In this document: positions 45,668 to 53,608 of the stretch, piece after piece
Position numbering within the stretch: the stretch's first letter is position 1
Layout: each line of letters begins with the position of its first letter
Origin: Nitrospira sp. CR1.1
GTDB taxonomy: Bacteria; Nitrospirota; Nitrospiria; Nitrospirales; Nitrospiraceae
Direction of reading: 5' to 3'
Assembly: GCA_014055465.1 (NCBI GenBank)
Contig: WIAF01000001.1
Span: 806,001-870,000, forward strand
Length of the DNA stretch: 64,000 bases
Translations under genes and position numbers: made by a program
The notes under the pieces: model-generated
Databases searched by the model: none
The model's input: only the letters and a program-made list of their open reading frames with translations
Told to the model about the DNA's origin: nothing

Positions 45668-47122
45668 CTAGTACGGGGGAGCCAGTGCGACGAGACGATC
45701 CCGGTCGTCAATCGTTTTCCCCGGCGTTGACGCGACGGTTGGGCCCTGCACAATGACCAACTCGAGACGGCGATTTTTCTGGCGGCCTTGTTCGGTTGCA
45801 TTGGAGGCGATTGGTCTGGAGTCGGCCAAGCCAACCGCTTTGGTTCGTTCGGCAGACATTCCGCCGGCTACCAATGCGCGGCGGGCATTTTCAGCCCGAG
45901 CCCAGGACAATGCCTTATTATCTGGAAACGTTTTCTGCAGCGCCTTGCTGAGTGTTTGATTGTCCGTGTGGCCGGCCACCTGGACGAACTTGTCTGAAAG
46001 CGGTCCCAGCACGGTGCCGATGCGTCTCAGCATGGTCGAGCCTTCGGGGGTCAAATCGGCCTCGCCGGATGCAAACAGCCAATTGCTGGACAGCGCGATC
46101 GTCAGTCGGGCCCCATCCTGCTTCACAGTGATGGCCTTCTGCCCCCTATCGCTCGGTAGAACCTTCAGCAACTCCTCCTTCATGGCCGCAAAACTAGCCT
46201 CGCGCGCAGCGGACTGCGTGGGACTTGTTGACGACGGGCCTTCCGTACGGCCGGCGTCCTTGTCGGAGGATCCTGAATTTCTATTGGAAGTCGTTCCCGA
46301 TTCTCGCGGCGCCGTTGCCGCTTGGGCTCCCTTCTGACGCGGAGACAGATCCCGGGTCTTTTCATTCAGGCGTTGTTCAAGGGCGGCGATCCGGTGCCGG
46401 GCCTGGTAAATTTCGGCAATCATCGCATTATATTGAGGGACCAGCTTATCCCGCTCCATGAGGCGCGAGCGAACCGTTTCAAAGGCGTGTTCCCGGTCTC
46501 TGAGTTGCTGGTCGAGCGCACTGATGCGCGCTTTTAAGGAATCGATGGTTGCCGTGGCAGTTTGTAATTGGGCGGCGAGACTGTCCCGTTCGGCATTTTC
46601 AGACCGTACTGCGCGGAGGTCGTGATCCTGCCGAGCGATCTGTGCTTCCAAATCCATAATTCGGCGTCGGGCGCCCTCCAGATCTGAGACGGCGGTGGAG
46701 CGGGATTGAAGAGCGGCCAGATCCTTTTCTCGTGTCGCCAGCTGTTGTTCCAGGGCTCCGATACGCTGACGGGCCTGCAGTAATTCGTTGTTGGCCATTG
46801 TCAATTGGCTGGACAGCTTATCGCGTTCAGGGGTGAGTCGACGCAGCTCAACCAGTTCCGCGTCTTTTGCGCTCAGCAACTGGTCGTACGAGGCAGCGGC
46901 GGGCTGATTCTGGCGATCCCCTAATTTACTTTCAAGATCGCGAATACGATCATGGAATTCGCCGAGGGTCGTCAGAAGCTGTTCGCGCTCCTGTTGAAGG
47001 GCGAGGAGTTTTGCATCCTCAGCCGCCGGCGCGGCCGCGAGAGGCTGCGGCCGGGGAACAACGGTATCACAGCCGGAAGCGAGGGCACCGAGAGCCATGA
47101 GCGTCCACACAGCTCGTCTCAT
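45668..47122 (-). CDS. Coiled-coil OmpA-family lipoprotein (paralogue A)
   Basis: A 484-residue protein with GGGGGAG before the ATG. The lipoprotein signal ends in LASGC. A coiled coil of about 220 residues (roughly 40-260, rich in QQ, EL, R and D heptads) is followed by a Ser/Gly linker and an OmpA domain (about 340-465) with FASGEADLTPEG, QVAGHTDNQ and LSWARAENARRALVAGG. It likely bridges a lipid anchor and peptidoglycan with the coil as a spacer. The neighbouring gene (47369-48664) has the same design. Confidence 0.85.
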   Translation of the reverse strand: MRRAVWTLMALGALASGCDTVVPRPQPLAAAPAAEDAKLLALQQEREQLLTTLGEFHDRIRDLESKLGDRQNQPAAASYDQLLSAKDAELVELRRLTPERDKLSSQLTMANNELLQARQRIGALEQQLATREKDLAALQSRSTAVSDLEGARRRIMDLEAQIARQDHDLRAVRSENAERDSLAAQLQTATATIDSLKARISALDQQLRDREHAFETVRSRLMERDKLVPQYNAMIAEIYQARHRIAALEQRLNEKTRDLSPRQKGAQAATAPRESGTTSNRNSGSSDKDAGRTEGPSSTSPTQSAAREASFAAMKEELLKVLPSDRGQKAITVKQDGARLTIALSSNWLFASGEADLTPEGSTMLRRIGTVLGPLSDKFVQVAGHTDNQTLSKALQKTFPDNKALSWARAENARRALVAGGMSAERTKAVGLADSRPIASNATEQGRQKNRRLELVIVQGPTVASTPGKTIDDRDRLVALAPPY

Positions 47123-47295
47123 ATGATCTCCCCCTGGTCGTCGGGATCCCGGGTCAAAATTGCCGGGGGCGTGATAGTCGTCACAGGACGATTCGAACGG
47201 GCAACAGGCCCGGACGATCGGGACCGATCTGGTGGATATTGATCAGCGGGTGTGAGCAATGCGTGCTTGACGAATCGGGTCATAACCTTCCACGT

Positions 47296-47332
47296 CCCAA
47301 GAACACGCCAGGTACTCTAGCGTGTTCTTGGG
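47296..47332. repeat. 13-bp perfect inverted repeat between the two OmpA lipoprotein genes
   Basis: CCCAAGAACACGC and its exact complement are separated by 11 bases, in the gap after the stop of the 47369-48664 gene. No T tract follows on either strand, so it is not a classic terminator. It may be an RNA-processing or attenuation hairpin, or a protein-binding dyad. Confidence 0.7.
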
Positions 47333-47368
47333 GTGGACGCAAGGCATGCACCGTATGGCGCGCAAGGA

Positions 47369-48664
47369 TTATTGTCCGACCACGATCTCGACACGCCGGT
47401 TTTTTTGCCGTCCCTCGGCGGTCGAATTACTGGCGATCGGTCGGCTGTCGGCATGTCCCTCCGCCACCACTTTCTCGCCGGACATGCCCCCTGCGATCAG
47501 GGCTTGGCGCGCGCTCTCGGCTCGCGCTTGTGAAAGCTCGGTATTGGTCGGATAGGTTTTCGCGAGTTTTCCCCTGATTGGCACGTTATCCGTGTGACCT
47601 GCGACGTGAATCGACCGATCGGGATAGTTTTTGAGCACGCGACCGATTCGATTCAGCACATCGGATCCGCCGGGCTTAAGCGTGGCCTCCCCGGAATCAA
47701 ACAACAAAGTCGTAGCCAGACCGAGGGTGAGTTGATCCCCCAGCTGTTTCATGGTGACGTTGCCTTTGGAGACTTCCGCCCGGAGAAGTTTGGACAGATC
47801 GTCTTTGGCCTCCGCGAGACTGGTCTTTTGCTGGTCGAGAGCGCCTTTTAAGCCGGCCATTTCGCGGTCTCGTCGCGCAATTTCGCCTTCGAGGTCCGAT
47901 GCTCTTTGTTTGGCTGCGGCAAGATCCGCTACTAGTCGGTCGCGGTCACCAGCGGCGTTTTTCAGCGCCCCCAGCTCCTGATCCTTCCCGGTGAGTTGGC
48001 GTTCCAATTCGGCGATGCGCTGTTTCGCCTGGGACAGCTCGGAAGAAAGGCGATCCCGATCGCCGGCATTGCTTTTCAATCCGGCGAGCTGCTGCTCTTT
48101 CGAGGCGAGTTGGCCTTGGAGTGCGGCTAACTCTCCGGCCAGCCGGTCCTTGTCCCCTGCGCCCTGTCTCAAAGCTGCTAGTTCTTGATCCTTAGCCGAC
48201 ACTTGCCGTTCTGCGTCGGACAATTGGCTCGCCAGCCGCTCCTTGTCTCCGGCGCCCTGTCTCAGAGCCGCCAGTTCTTGATCCTTAACCGACACCTGCC
48301 GTTCTGCGTCGGACAATTGGCTCGCCAACCGATCCTTCTCGCCGGCGGCGTTCCGGAGACCGGCCAATTCCCGGTCGCGCTGGTGGAGTTGGTTCTCCAG
48401 GTCGTTGATCCGCGCCTTGGACTGATCAAGCTCGGCGGCGGAAGAGGAGCGCAGTCGCGCCAACTCCCCTTCGAGCTCCGCCTTCTGGCGCTCGAGTTCT
48501 GCGATCCGGAGGTCTCGTGGATCTGGCTTGGGCGGAACAGGCCTGGGCACCGCCTTCATTTCATTCAGCGCTCGGCTCGCGGTATCATTCGGCGACGGGG
48601 CGGTGGTGCATGCCGTAAGCAGCATGGCGCTCAACAGCATAGGGACAATGCGAGAATCTTTCAT
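47369..48664 (-). CDS. Coiled-coil OmpA-family lipoprotein with 31-residue repeats (paralogue B)
   Basis: A 431-residue protein from ATG 48664 with AAGGAGG seven bases upstream. The lipobox is LLTAC (Cys19). Residues about 50-290 form a coiled coil; within it, 103-272 is tandem repeats (three units of 31 and two of 38 residues, each with G(D/E)(K/R)(D/E)RL...L). The OmpA domain (about 310-431) has LLFDSGEATLKPGG, VAGHTDNVPI and LSQARAESARQALIAGG. It is probably an envelope spacer anchored to a membrane and to peptidoglycan. It is related to the downstream gene. Confidence 0.87.
   Translation of the reverse strand: MKDSRIVPMLLSAMLLTACTTAPSPNDTASRALNEMKAVPRPVPPKPDPRDLRIAELERQKAELEGELARLRSSSAAELDQSKARINDLENQLHQRDRELAGLRNAAGEKDRLASQLSDAERQVSVKDQELAALRQGAGDKERLASQLSDAERQVSAKDQELAALRQGAGDKDRLAGELAALQGQLASKEQQLAGLKSNAGDRDRLSSELSQAKQRIAELERQLTGKDQELGALKNAAGDRDRLVADLAAAKQRASDLEGEIARRDREMAGLKGALDQQKTSLAEAKDDLSKLLRAEVSKGNVTMKQLGDQLTLGLATTLLFDSGEATLKPGGSDVLNRIGRVLKNYPDRSIHVAGHTDNVPIRGKLAKTYPTNTELSQARAESARQALIAGGMSGEKVVAEGHADSRPIASNSTAEGRQKNRRVEIVVGQ
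47849..48358 (-). repeat. In-gene tandem repeat encoding a 31/38-residue coiled-coil unit
   Basis: Five units; the first two are nearly identical at DNA level with a period of 93 bases (compare 48182 and 48275), which suggests recent duplication and possible length variation. Confidence 0.85.
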
Positions 48665-48738
48665 GCGGTCCTCCTTCAAAACTGGCGATGCCGCGGGAGA
48701 CGTCCTGCGCGGCACCGACGAAGCGTGGGCACGTCAGT

Positions 48739-49164
48739 TTAGTGGCGTTGATTTTTCAAGAGATCACGGATTTCCGTCAGCAGTACTTCTTCCTTTGGCG
48801 GCGCCGGTGGAGGCCCGGGAGGTGTGGCCTTCTTAAAGCGGTTCATCTGTTTGACCACCATGAAAATCACGAACGCAAGAATCGTAAAATCGAGCAGCGT
48901 CTGCAGGAATACGCCATAGTTGATCGTGGCGGCGCCGGCGGCTTTGGCTGCGGCGAGGGATTTGCCCTTGGCGTCTTCGCTCAACGGGATAAACAGGCTG
49001 GAGAAATCCATGTGCCCCATGAGGAGACCAATAGGAGGCATAAGAATATCGCTGACGACGGAGGACACGATTTTGCCGAACGCCCCTCCGATGATGACCC
49101 CCACGGCCATGTCGAGCACATTCCCTTTCACGGCAAATTCTTTGAATTCACTCATCATACCCAT
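48739..49164 (-). CDS. mscL: Large-conductance mechanosensitive channel
   Basis: A 141-residue channel from ATG 49164 (AAGGAGGTGG upstream; the longer frame to 49347 is not needed). The signature [27 protein letters not shown] is the pore-lining TM1. The second helix [24 protein letters not shown], a Pro-rich linker and the cytoplasmic helix [12 protein letters not shown] follow. It releases solutes on hypo-osmotic shock. Confidence 0.96.
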   Translation of the reverse strand: MGMMSEFKEFAVKGNVLDMAVGVIIGGAFGKIVSSVVSDILMPPIGLLMGHMDFSSLFIPLSEDAKGKSLAAAKAAGAATINYGVFLQTLLDFTILAFVIFMVVKQMNRFKKATPPGPPPAPPKEEVLLTEIRDLLKNQRH

Positions 49165-49214
49165 CGATCCACCTCCTTGTGTGAGCCGAATTGCGGCCGA
49201 ATCCGTTTCGGACC

Positions 49215-50327
49215 TTACTGTTTTCGACTGGTGTCGAAGCTGTATCCCAGCGTGATCAAGTACAGGTTGTCGGTATCCGAAACGCCCGGCGGCGGATTCT
49301 TGTTGTACCGCATGGTCCATTGGAATCCGCTGACCAGCCCGCCCCACACTTTGAATCGCAAGCCGGTATCGGCCGTCAGGTAGAGATCTTTCGAGTTAGC
49401 GAGCGATTGGAAGCCTTCCTGGAAGTGGTACAGGCTGACCTGATCGCCGCCCCACAGTGGCCAATTCCATTTGACGGCCCATCGGCCTCGTGTGCTGGAC
49501 TTGTCGTCGGCAAGCTTGAAATCTTCATTGAAGTACGCTGCGCCGGCTTCGGCCCAGAGGGTCATATCTTTCGCGATGCCGGTTAGGTCGCCGCGGTCGA
49601 GGATTTGATACCCAGGCCCCGTGGCGAGAGCGGTGCGCAACTTCAAGTCCTGGAAGGTATCCTGCTCGAAATAGGCCGACGCGAACCAATACAAACGTTT
49701 CGAGAGAAAGAAGTCAAGCTTGATGGTGCCGCGGCTGTTTCGAACGATGAGATTGCCGGTATTGTCTCCGTAGATGTACCGGCCGAGGATGGTCAGTCGC
49801 AGCGACTCGCTGCGGGCGGACAGTTCGCCGAGCAGGCTTCCGTTTCGCAGGTGGCTGTTGCCCGTGGTTTGTGAGAACCCGGCTTGAAGGGCGCCTGTGT
49901 AAATGACGGCGGGTTGGTTCATCCCGACGACCGCTTCAAGAGGAATCGTCATCGGAGTGCCCATGGGAGCGGCCTGCAACACCATCGTGCCGGGCTCACC
50001 TGCTTGAACCGTTCCCACGACCGTCGTGCCCTCTTTCAGGCTGAACGGCAGTGGACGATTCACAACCAGTTTGGCCACGTTCGGCCACATGATCTTCACG
50101 ATATCTTCGCCGGCCGTGGGCCCGAACGCGGTCTTGATGTGAAGCTCGTCGGCGATCATGCCGAGGACATGCCCGTAAATGACGCTACCGTCCTTGAGAG
50201 TCACCGAGTCGAGTGCCGGTGTCCCGGCTGTGGTGTCGGTCGGGGCCGGTGCTTCGGCCCACACTCCGGAGGCCGTGAGCGCCATGGTGAGCAGCGCACA
50301 TAACACACAATTCAAACGTCGCATCAT
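49215..50327 (-). CDS. Predicted outer-membrane beta-barrel protein (DUF481/YdiY-like)
   Basis: A 370-residue protein from ATG 50327 with AGGAGG five bases upstream. A signal peptide ([24 protein letters not shown]) is followed by a small SH3-like beta domain of about 110 residues ([25 protein letters not shown]). The C-terminal 230 residues alternate hydrophobic and polar residues as in a barrel ([42 protein letters not shown]). This resembles the DUF481 salt-stress-induced outer-membrane group. Proximity to mscL hints at an osmotic role; that is inference. Confidence 0.75.
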   Translation of the reverse strand: MMRRLNCVLCALLTMALTASGVWAEAPAPTDTTAGTPALDSVTLKDGSVIYGHVLGMIADELHIKTAFGPTAGEDIVKIMWPNVAKLVVNRPLPFSLKEGTTVVGTVQAGEPGTMVLQAAPMGTPMTIPLEAVVGMNQPAVIYTGALQAGFSQTTGNSHLRNGSLLGELSARSESLRLTILGRYIYGDNTGNLIVRNSRGTIKLDFFLSKRLYWFASAYFEQDTFQDLKLRTALATGPGYQILDRGDLTGIAKDMTLWAEAGAAYFNEDFKLADDKSSTRGRWAVKWNWPLWGGDQVSLYHFQEGFQSLANSKDLYLTADTGLRFKVWGGLVSGFQWTMRYNKNPPPGVSDTDNLYLITLGYSFDTSRKQ

Positions 50328-50704
50328 TCCATCCTCCTGGGGCTTGCGAATGGCAACGATGTACTGGTTGCCTGATGAGTGAGACACGTGCGGGTTGTAT
50401 AATTGATTCTGCGTAGGAGATCAACTTTTCTCTTCCCCTGCGCTGCCGCATCGCGCATGCCATCCCTGACCGGTATGGCGTGGACCTGGCGCTTCGTCCG
50501 TAGCTAGGGTGCGCTGCGACCGATTCGCGGCAATGATGAATGCTCATGCGATCAGATCGTGGAGGCCGAGCTGCGGAAGGGCTGTCCGAGCGGATCATCG
50601 TCGACCAGCACATCCGGCATGTGTCAGGATGAGGCATGTCTGGTGATTGCACCCTCGCGTGCACCAGGGTGGAGATGTGTCGTCCTCCGGTGACGCGGGG
50701 ATCC
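50328..50704. other. Intergenic region without a supported gene
   Basis: About 375 bases between the LuxR-type gene stop and the barrel-protein start. One TGAGACA (50380-50386) sits about 55 bases before the barrel gene, matching the half-sites at 51197-51247. I see no gene or strong terminator. Confidence 0.6.
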
Positions 50705-51016
50705 TCATGTGAGGCTCGCGAGTCTCCGTGAAGCTTTCGCGCTCTGCGCCGTTCGTTTTGTGTCTGTCGCGCATCCCGCCGCAGGAACGGTGAGCAGGCC
50801 TTCCAATAACGCCAGGCGAAGGAGTTGCGCGGCGTTCGCGGCCCGGAACTTTCTCAACAAATTGGCACGATGAGATTCCACGGTTTTTTGCGCAATCCGC
50901 AGACGGGTCGCAATTTCCTGACTCGTCAATCCTGCCCAAATGTAATTGAGTATTTCTTGCTCGCGGGGCGTCGGTTGGTCCAGCCGGGGGGACGAAAACG
51001 GAAATATCTTTTCCAT
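50705..51016 (-). CDS. Small LuxR-type helix-turn-helix regulator
   Basis: A 103-residue protein that is little more than a GerE/LuxR DNA-binding domain at about 15-74 (TPREQEILNYIWAGLTSQEI, then QKTVESHRANLLRKF). No receiver or ligand domain is present; a 28-residue basic tail follows. AAGGAG lies 14 bases before the ATG, longer than usual. The upstream gap carries a sigma-54-like promoter and TGAGACA half-sites next to the sigma-54 activator gene, so it is the likely regulated output of that activator. Confidence 0.85.
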   Translation of the reverse strand: MEKIFPFSSPRLDQPTPREQEILNYIWAGLTSQEIATRLRIAQKTVESHRANLLRKFRAANAAQLLRLALLEGLLTVPAAGCATDTKRTAQSAKASRRLASLT

Positions 51017-51073
51017 CGGTGGTTCTCATGCTCCTTTCTGAAGGTCCTGTCCGGTGATCCCGCGGGATTGCAC

Positions 51074-51088
51074 GCAATGGTTTGTCCG
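51074..51088 (-). promoter_or_regulatory. Candidate sigma-54 promoter for the LuxR-type gene
   Basis: On the minus strand GG-N10-GC spacing is exact, with a full TTGC -12 box and a weak -24 box (CGGACA). It is 58 bases before the ATG at 51016. Confidence 0.4.
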
Positions 51089-51196
51089 GTGCCTTTTACA
51101 AGCTCCGTGCCTGTGACTGCGGACGGTGTGTCAATACGGGCCAGCGCGCTGTATCAGAGGAGGGGCGACTCGATGGGTAGGATCGTGGCGACCGGG

Positions 51197-51247
51197 TGAG
51201 ACATATCACATTGTCTTCCGTTGTCTCATCGGACACGTGGTGAGACA
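51197..51247. promoter_or_regulatory. Cluster of TGAGACA/TGTCTCA half-sites, candidate activator-binding region
   Basis: TGAGACA at 51197 and 51241 and TGTCTCA at 51222 alternate in orientation, with an imperfect TGTCTTC at 51212. The cluster lies 110-170 bases upstream of the candidate sigma-54 promoter, the usual distance for enhancer-type binding of a sigma-54 activator. Confidence 0.5.
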
Positions 51248-51278
51248 CCTGCTGCGGAAGACCGTTTAGTGTATGAGG

Positions 51279-53072
51279 CTAGGTGGCTGGAAGATCGAGT
51301 TCGGTCAATCGGCGGTAGAAGGTGGCGCGACTCATGCCAAGCAGGCGTGCGGCCTTGGTACGGTTCCCACGGGCTTGTCCGAGCGCGGAGACGAACCGAC
51401 TGCGTTCGTCGCTGTGGGTAAGCGGTTCTGTCTGAAGGCTGACCGCCTCCCGCCGAAGCTCAGGCGGAAGATCCGTCGCTTCGAGCGTGTCACCTTTGCA
51501 GTGGATTATGGCACATTCGATGGTGCTCTTGAGTTCCCGCACGTTGCCGGGCCAGTGATATTCCATCAGTGCCGCCATGGTTGCCGGGCTTGCCCGATGG
51601 ATGATTTTGTCCATGCTGGCCCGTCCTTCGGCGAGGAAGGAGGTGACCAACAGCGGAATATCCTCCTTCCGCTCCCTCAGCGGAGGAAGATGCACGCGAG
51701 CGACTCGAATCCGGTAGAGGAGATCGGCGCGAAAGGCGCCCTTGGCTACGTCCTGACTGAGATTGTGGTGAGTCGCCGTCAGGACCCGCACGTTAATTTT
51801 TCTCGGCTTGGTCTCACCGAGCCGGGTCACTTCCTTTTCCTGCAAGACTCGAAGCAGATTGGTCTGAACGGTGTGCGGGATATCGCCGATTTCATCGAGA
51901 AACAGGACCCCGCCCTGCGCGGCTTCAAACAGTCCCTGCTGGTCGTCGATCGCGCCGGTAAATGCCCCTTTCCTGTGGCCGAAGAGTTGGCTGCCAAGCA
52001 GGGAATCCGTCAGACCTGCACAATTGGCCGCAATAAACGGACCGGTGCGCCGGGCGCTGGCCTGGTGTAAGGCGCGGGCGACCAGTTCCTTTCCCGTCCC
52101 GGTTTCCCCCTCGATCAGGACGGTCGAATCCACGCGAGCCAGATCTTGGATCTGTTCATAGATCTGGGTCATGCCGCGACTTTTGCCGATCAAATCATGG
52201 TAGTGCGCCTTCAACTCCAGCAGACGCCGGAGATGATGGACATCCGTCATGTCGTGGAGGAAGGCGATCTTACTCCGTTTGTCCCGGGGGTCGTCGTGCA
52301 CTTCGATCTCCAGCCAGAGGCGTCTTCCCGCCGGCGTGTCGATGTGGCAGCGGACTCGTTCTCGTTGCGCGACAGGTTGCGCGAGTTGCGACTGGACGGT
52401 CAGCCGATCGGCCTTCGTGAGCGGCAGCAGGTTGTCCCATCGGAGGTCTGGGCTGACCAGGGGCGAGGGCAATTCCAAGAGACTGGCTGCGGACGCACTT
52501 ACAAACCGGACGTGCCCGTCCTGGTCGATCAACAGAGTGGCCAGCCCCAGTTGCTGTAAGATGGCTGCCACGTCGTCCCGCGACCGTTCCATGTCCACCA
52601 GCTGCTTGCTGAGCCGGCGTTGGGCGCGTTGATGTCCACGCTCGTGCTCATGTTGTTGGAGCGCCTGGTCACGCGCCTGCTGAAGCACGGAGGCTTGTTG
52701 TTCAAAGGAGGCGGTGCTGTGCTGAATCACCAACAGACGGATGGTCTCCACTCGTAGCGCTAACGCTTCGAAGTGCCAGGGGACCTCAAAGGCCGTCTGT
52801 TCAGTCCAGAACCCGGAGCGGCCGATGCGTCCGTCATGGGCCTGCCATACGTCTGCCGCGTCGGCCAGAAAATTGTGCAGGACCGGCGTGCGTATGTCGA
52901 CGGAGAGGTGCCGCGTGGCCTCAGCCTCCGGATAGAGACGAAACAGCCAGGCGGATGGCCGGCCGAGGATGCGAAATTGCGTGCCGGAAATATGCTCCAG
53001 GACAGCGAAGTGGAATCGTTGCAGCAGCGTTTCGCAGAGGAAGTCTGACGCGTGCGATGACTTGTCAGTCAT
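51279..53072 (-). CDS. Sigma-54-dependent transcriptional activator with sensor and PAS domains
   Basis: A 597-residue enhancer-binding protein from ATG 53072, which overlaps the GTPase stop. An N-terminal domain (about 1-125, RILGRPSAWLFRLYPE, HNFLADAADVWQAHDG, SGFWTEQ) of a type I cannot name is followed by a coiled coil (125-170) and a PAS domain (170-280). The AAA+ domain has Walker A GETGTGKE (322-329), the sigma-54-contacting GAFTGA loop (369-374) and Walker B LFLDEIGD (390-397). A Fis-type HTH (about 560-597) ends it. With no receiver domain, its input is probably the N-terminal domain, PAS ligand or the adjacent GTPase. Confidence 0.92.
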   Translation of the reverse strand: MTDKSSHASDFLCETLLQRFHFAVLEHISGTQFRILGRPSAWLFRLYPEAEATRHLSVDIRTPVLHNFLADAADVWQAHDGRIGRSGFWTEQTAFEVPWHFEALALRVETIRLLVIQHSTASFEQQASVLQQARDQALQQHEHERGHQRAQRRLSKQLVDMERSRDDVAAILQQLGLATLLIDQDGHVRFVSASAASLLELPSPLVSPDLRWDNLLPLTKADRLTVQSQLAQPVAQRERVRCHIDTPAGRRLWLEIEVHDDPRDKRSKIAFLHDMTDVHHLRRLLELKAHYHDLIGKSRGMTQIYEQIQDLARVDSTVLIEGETGTGKELVARALHQASARRTGPFIAANCAGLTDSLLGSQLFGHRKGAFTGAIDDQQGLFEAAQGGVLFLDEIGDIPHTVQTNLLRVLQEKEVTRLGETKPRKINVRVLTATHHNLSQDVAKGAFRADLLYRIRVARVHLPPLRERKEDIPLLVTSFLAEGRASMDKIIHRASPATMAALMEYHWPGNVRELKSTIECAIIHCKGDTLEATDLPPELRREAVSLQTEPLTHSDERSRFVSALGQARGNRTKAARLLGMSRATFYRRLTELDLPAT

Positions 53073-53598
53073 TGATCTTCTCGGCAGGTGGTGAGGAGTT
53101 CGACGGTGCCAGCATGGCACGAGCCAGGGTGACGAAGGCCTCTTCGACGCCCTCACCGGTTTTGGCGCTGCTCATCAGGAATGACCATCCACGCTGGGCC
53201 AGCTGTGCTACATCTTGATCAGTTACCTCCCACTCTGCTCTCCGGTCATGCTTATTGATCAAAACGATGAACGGGACCGGTCCCAGTGTGTCGGTGGCAC
53301 GTCGCTGAATGTGCACGGCGCTATCGAGGGTCGCTCGTCGCATCCCGTCGAGGACAAGAAGATACCCGGATGATCCCCGCAAATACGACGGGCGTAGCTT
53401 TTGGAATTCGTCTTCTCCGTAGAGATCCCAGAGGACCATGGTGAGGGGCGTGCCGTCCACCAGCATCGATTTTTTGTCGACCGTGACTCCGATGGTCGTT
53501 TGGTACTGTTCGGAAAAGCAGCTGGTCACGAACCGTCGAACCAGACTGGTTTTTCCCACGGCAAAGGCGCCCAGCATGCAGATCTTTTTCTCAATCAT
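53065..53598 (-). CDS. Rab/Ras-like small GTPase
   Basis: A 177-residue GTPase from ATG 53598. G1 is GAFAVGKTS (10-18), the switch I Thr is in TTIGVTVDKK (about 35-39), G3 is WDLYGEDEF (57-65), G4 is NKHD (115-118) and G5 is SSAKTG (143-148). The G3 motif DxxG is kept, but the residue after it, Gln61 in Ras, is Glu62 here, which predicts slow intrinsic hydrolysis and need for a GAP. There is no lipid-anchor Cys. It lies between the OmpA/Roadblock-like gene upstream and the sigma-54 activator, overlapping the latter by eight bases. A switch between those two is the simplest reading. Confidence 0.9.
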   Translation of the reverse strand: MIEKKICMLGAFAVGKTSLVRRFVTSCFSEQYQTTIGVTVDKKSMLVDGTPLTMVLWDLYGEDEFQKLRPSYLRGSSGYLLVLDGMRRATLDSAVHIQRRATDTLGPVPFIVLINKHDRRAEWEVTDQDVAQLAQRGWSFLMSSAKTGEGVEEAFVTLARAMLAPSNSSPPAEKIND

Positions 53599-53608
53599 GC
53601 GGAGGGTC

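Noticed and set aside
50185..51077. Two overlapping minus-strand frames around the LuxR-type gene
   Set aside because: They are rich in Arg/Pro/Ser with no motif, and one overlaps the clear LuxR-type HTH frame.
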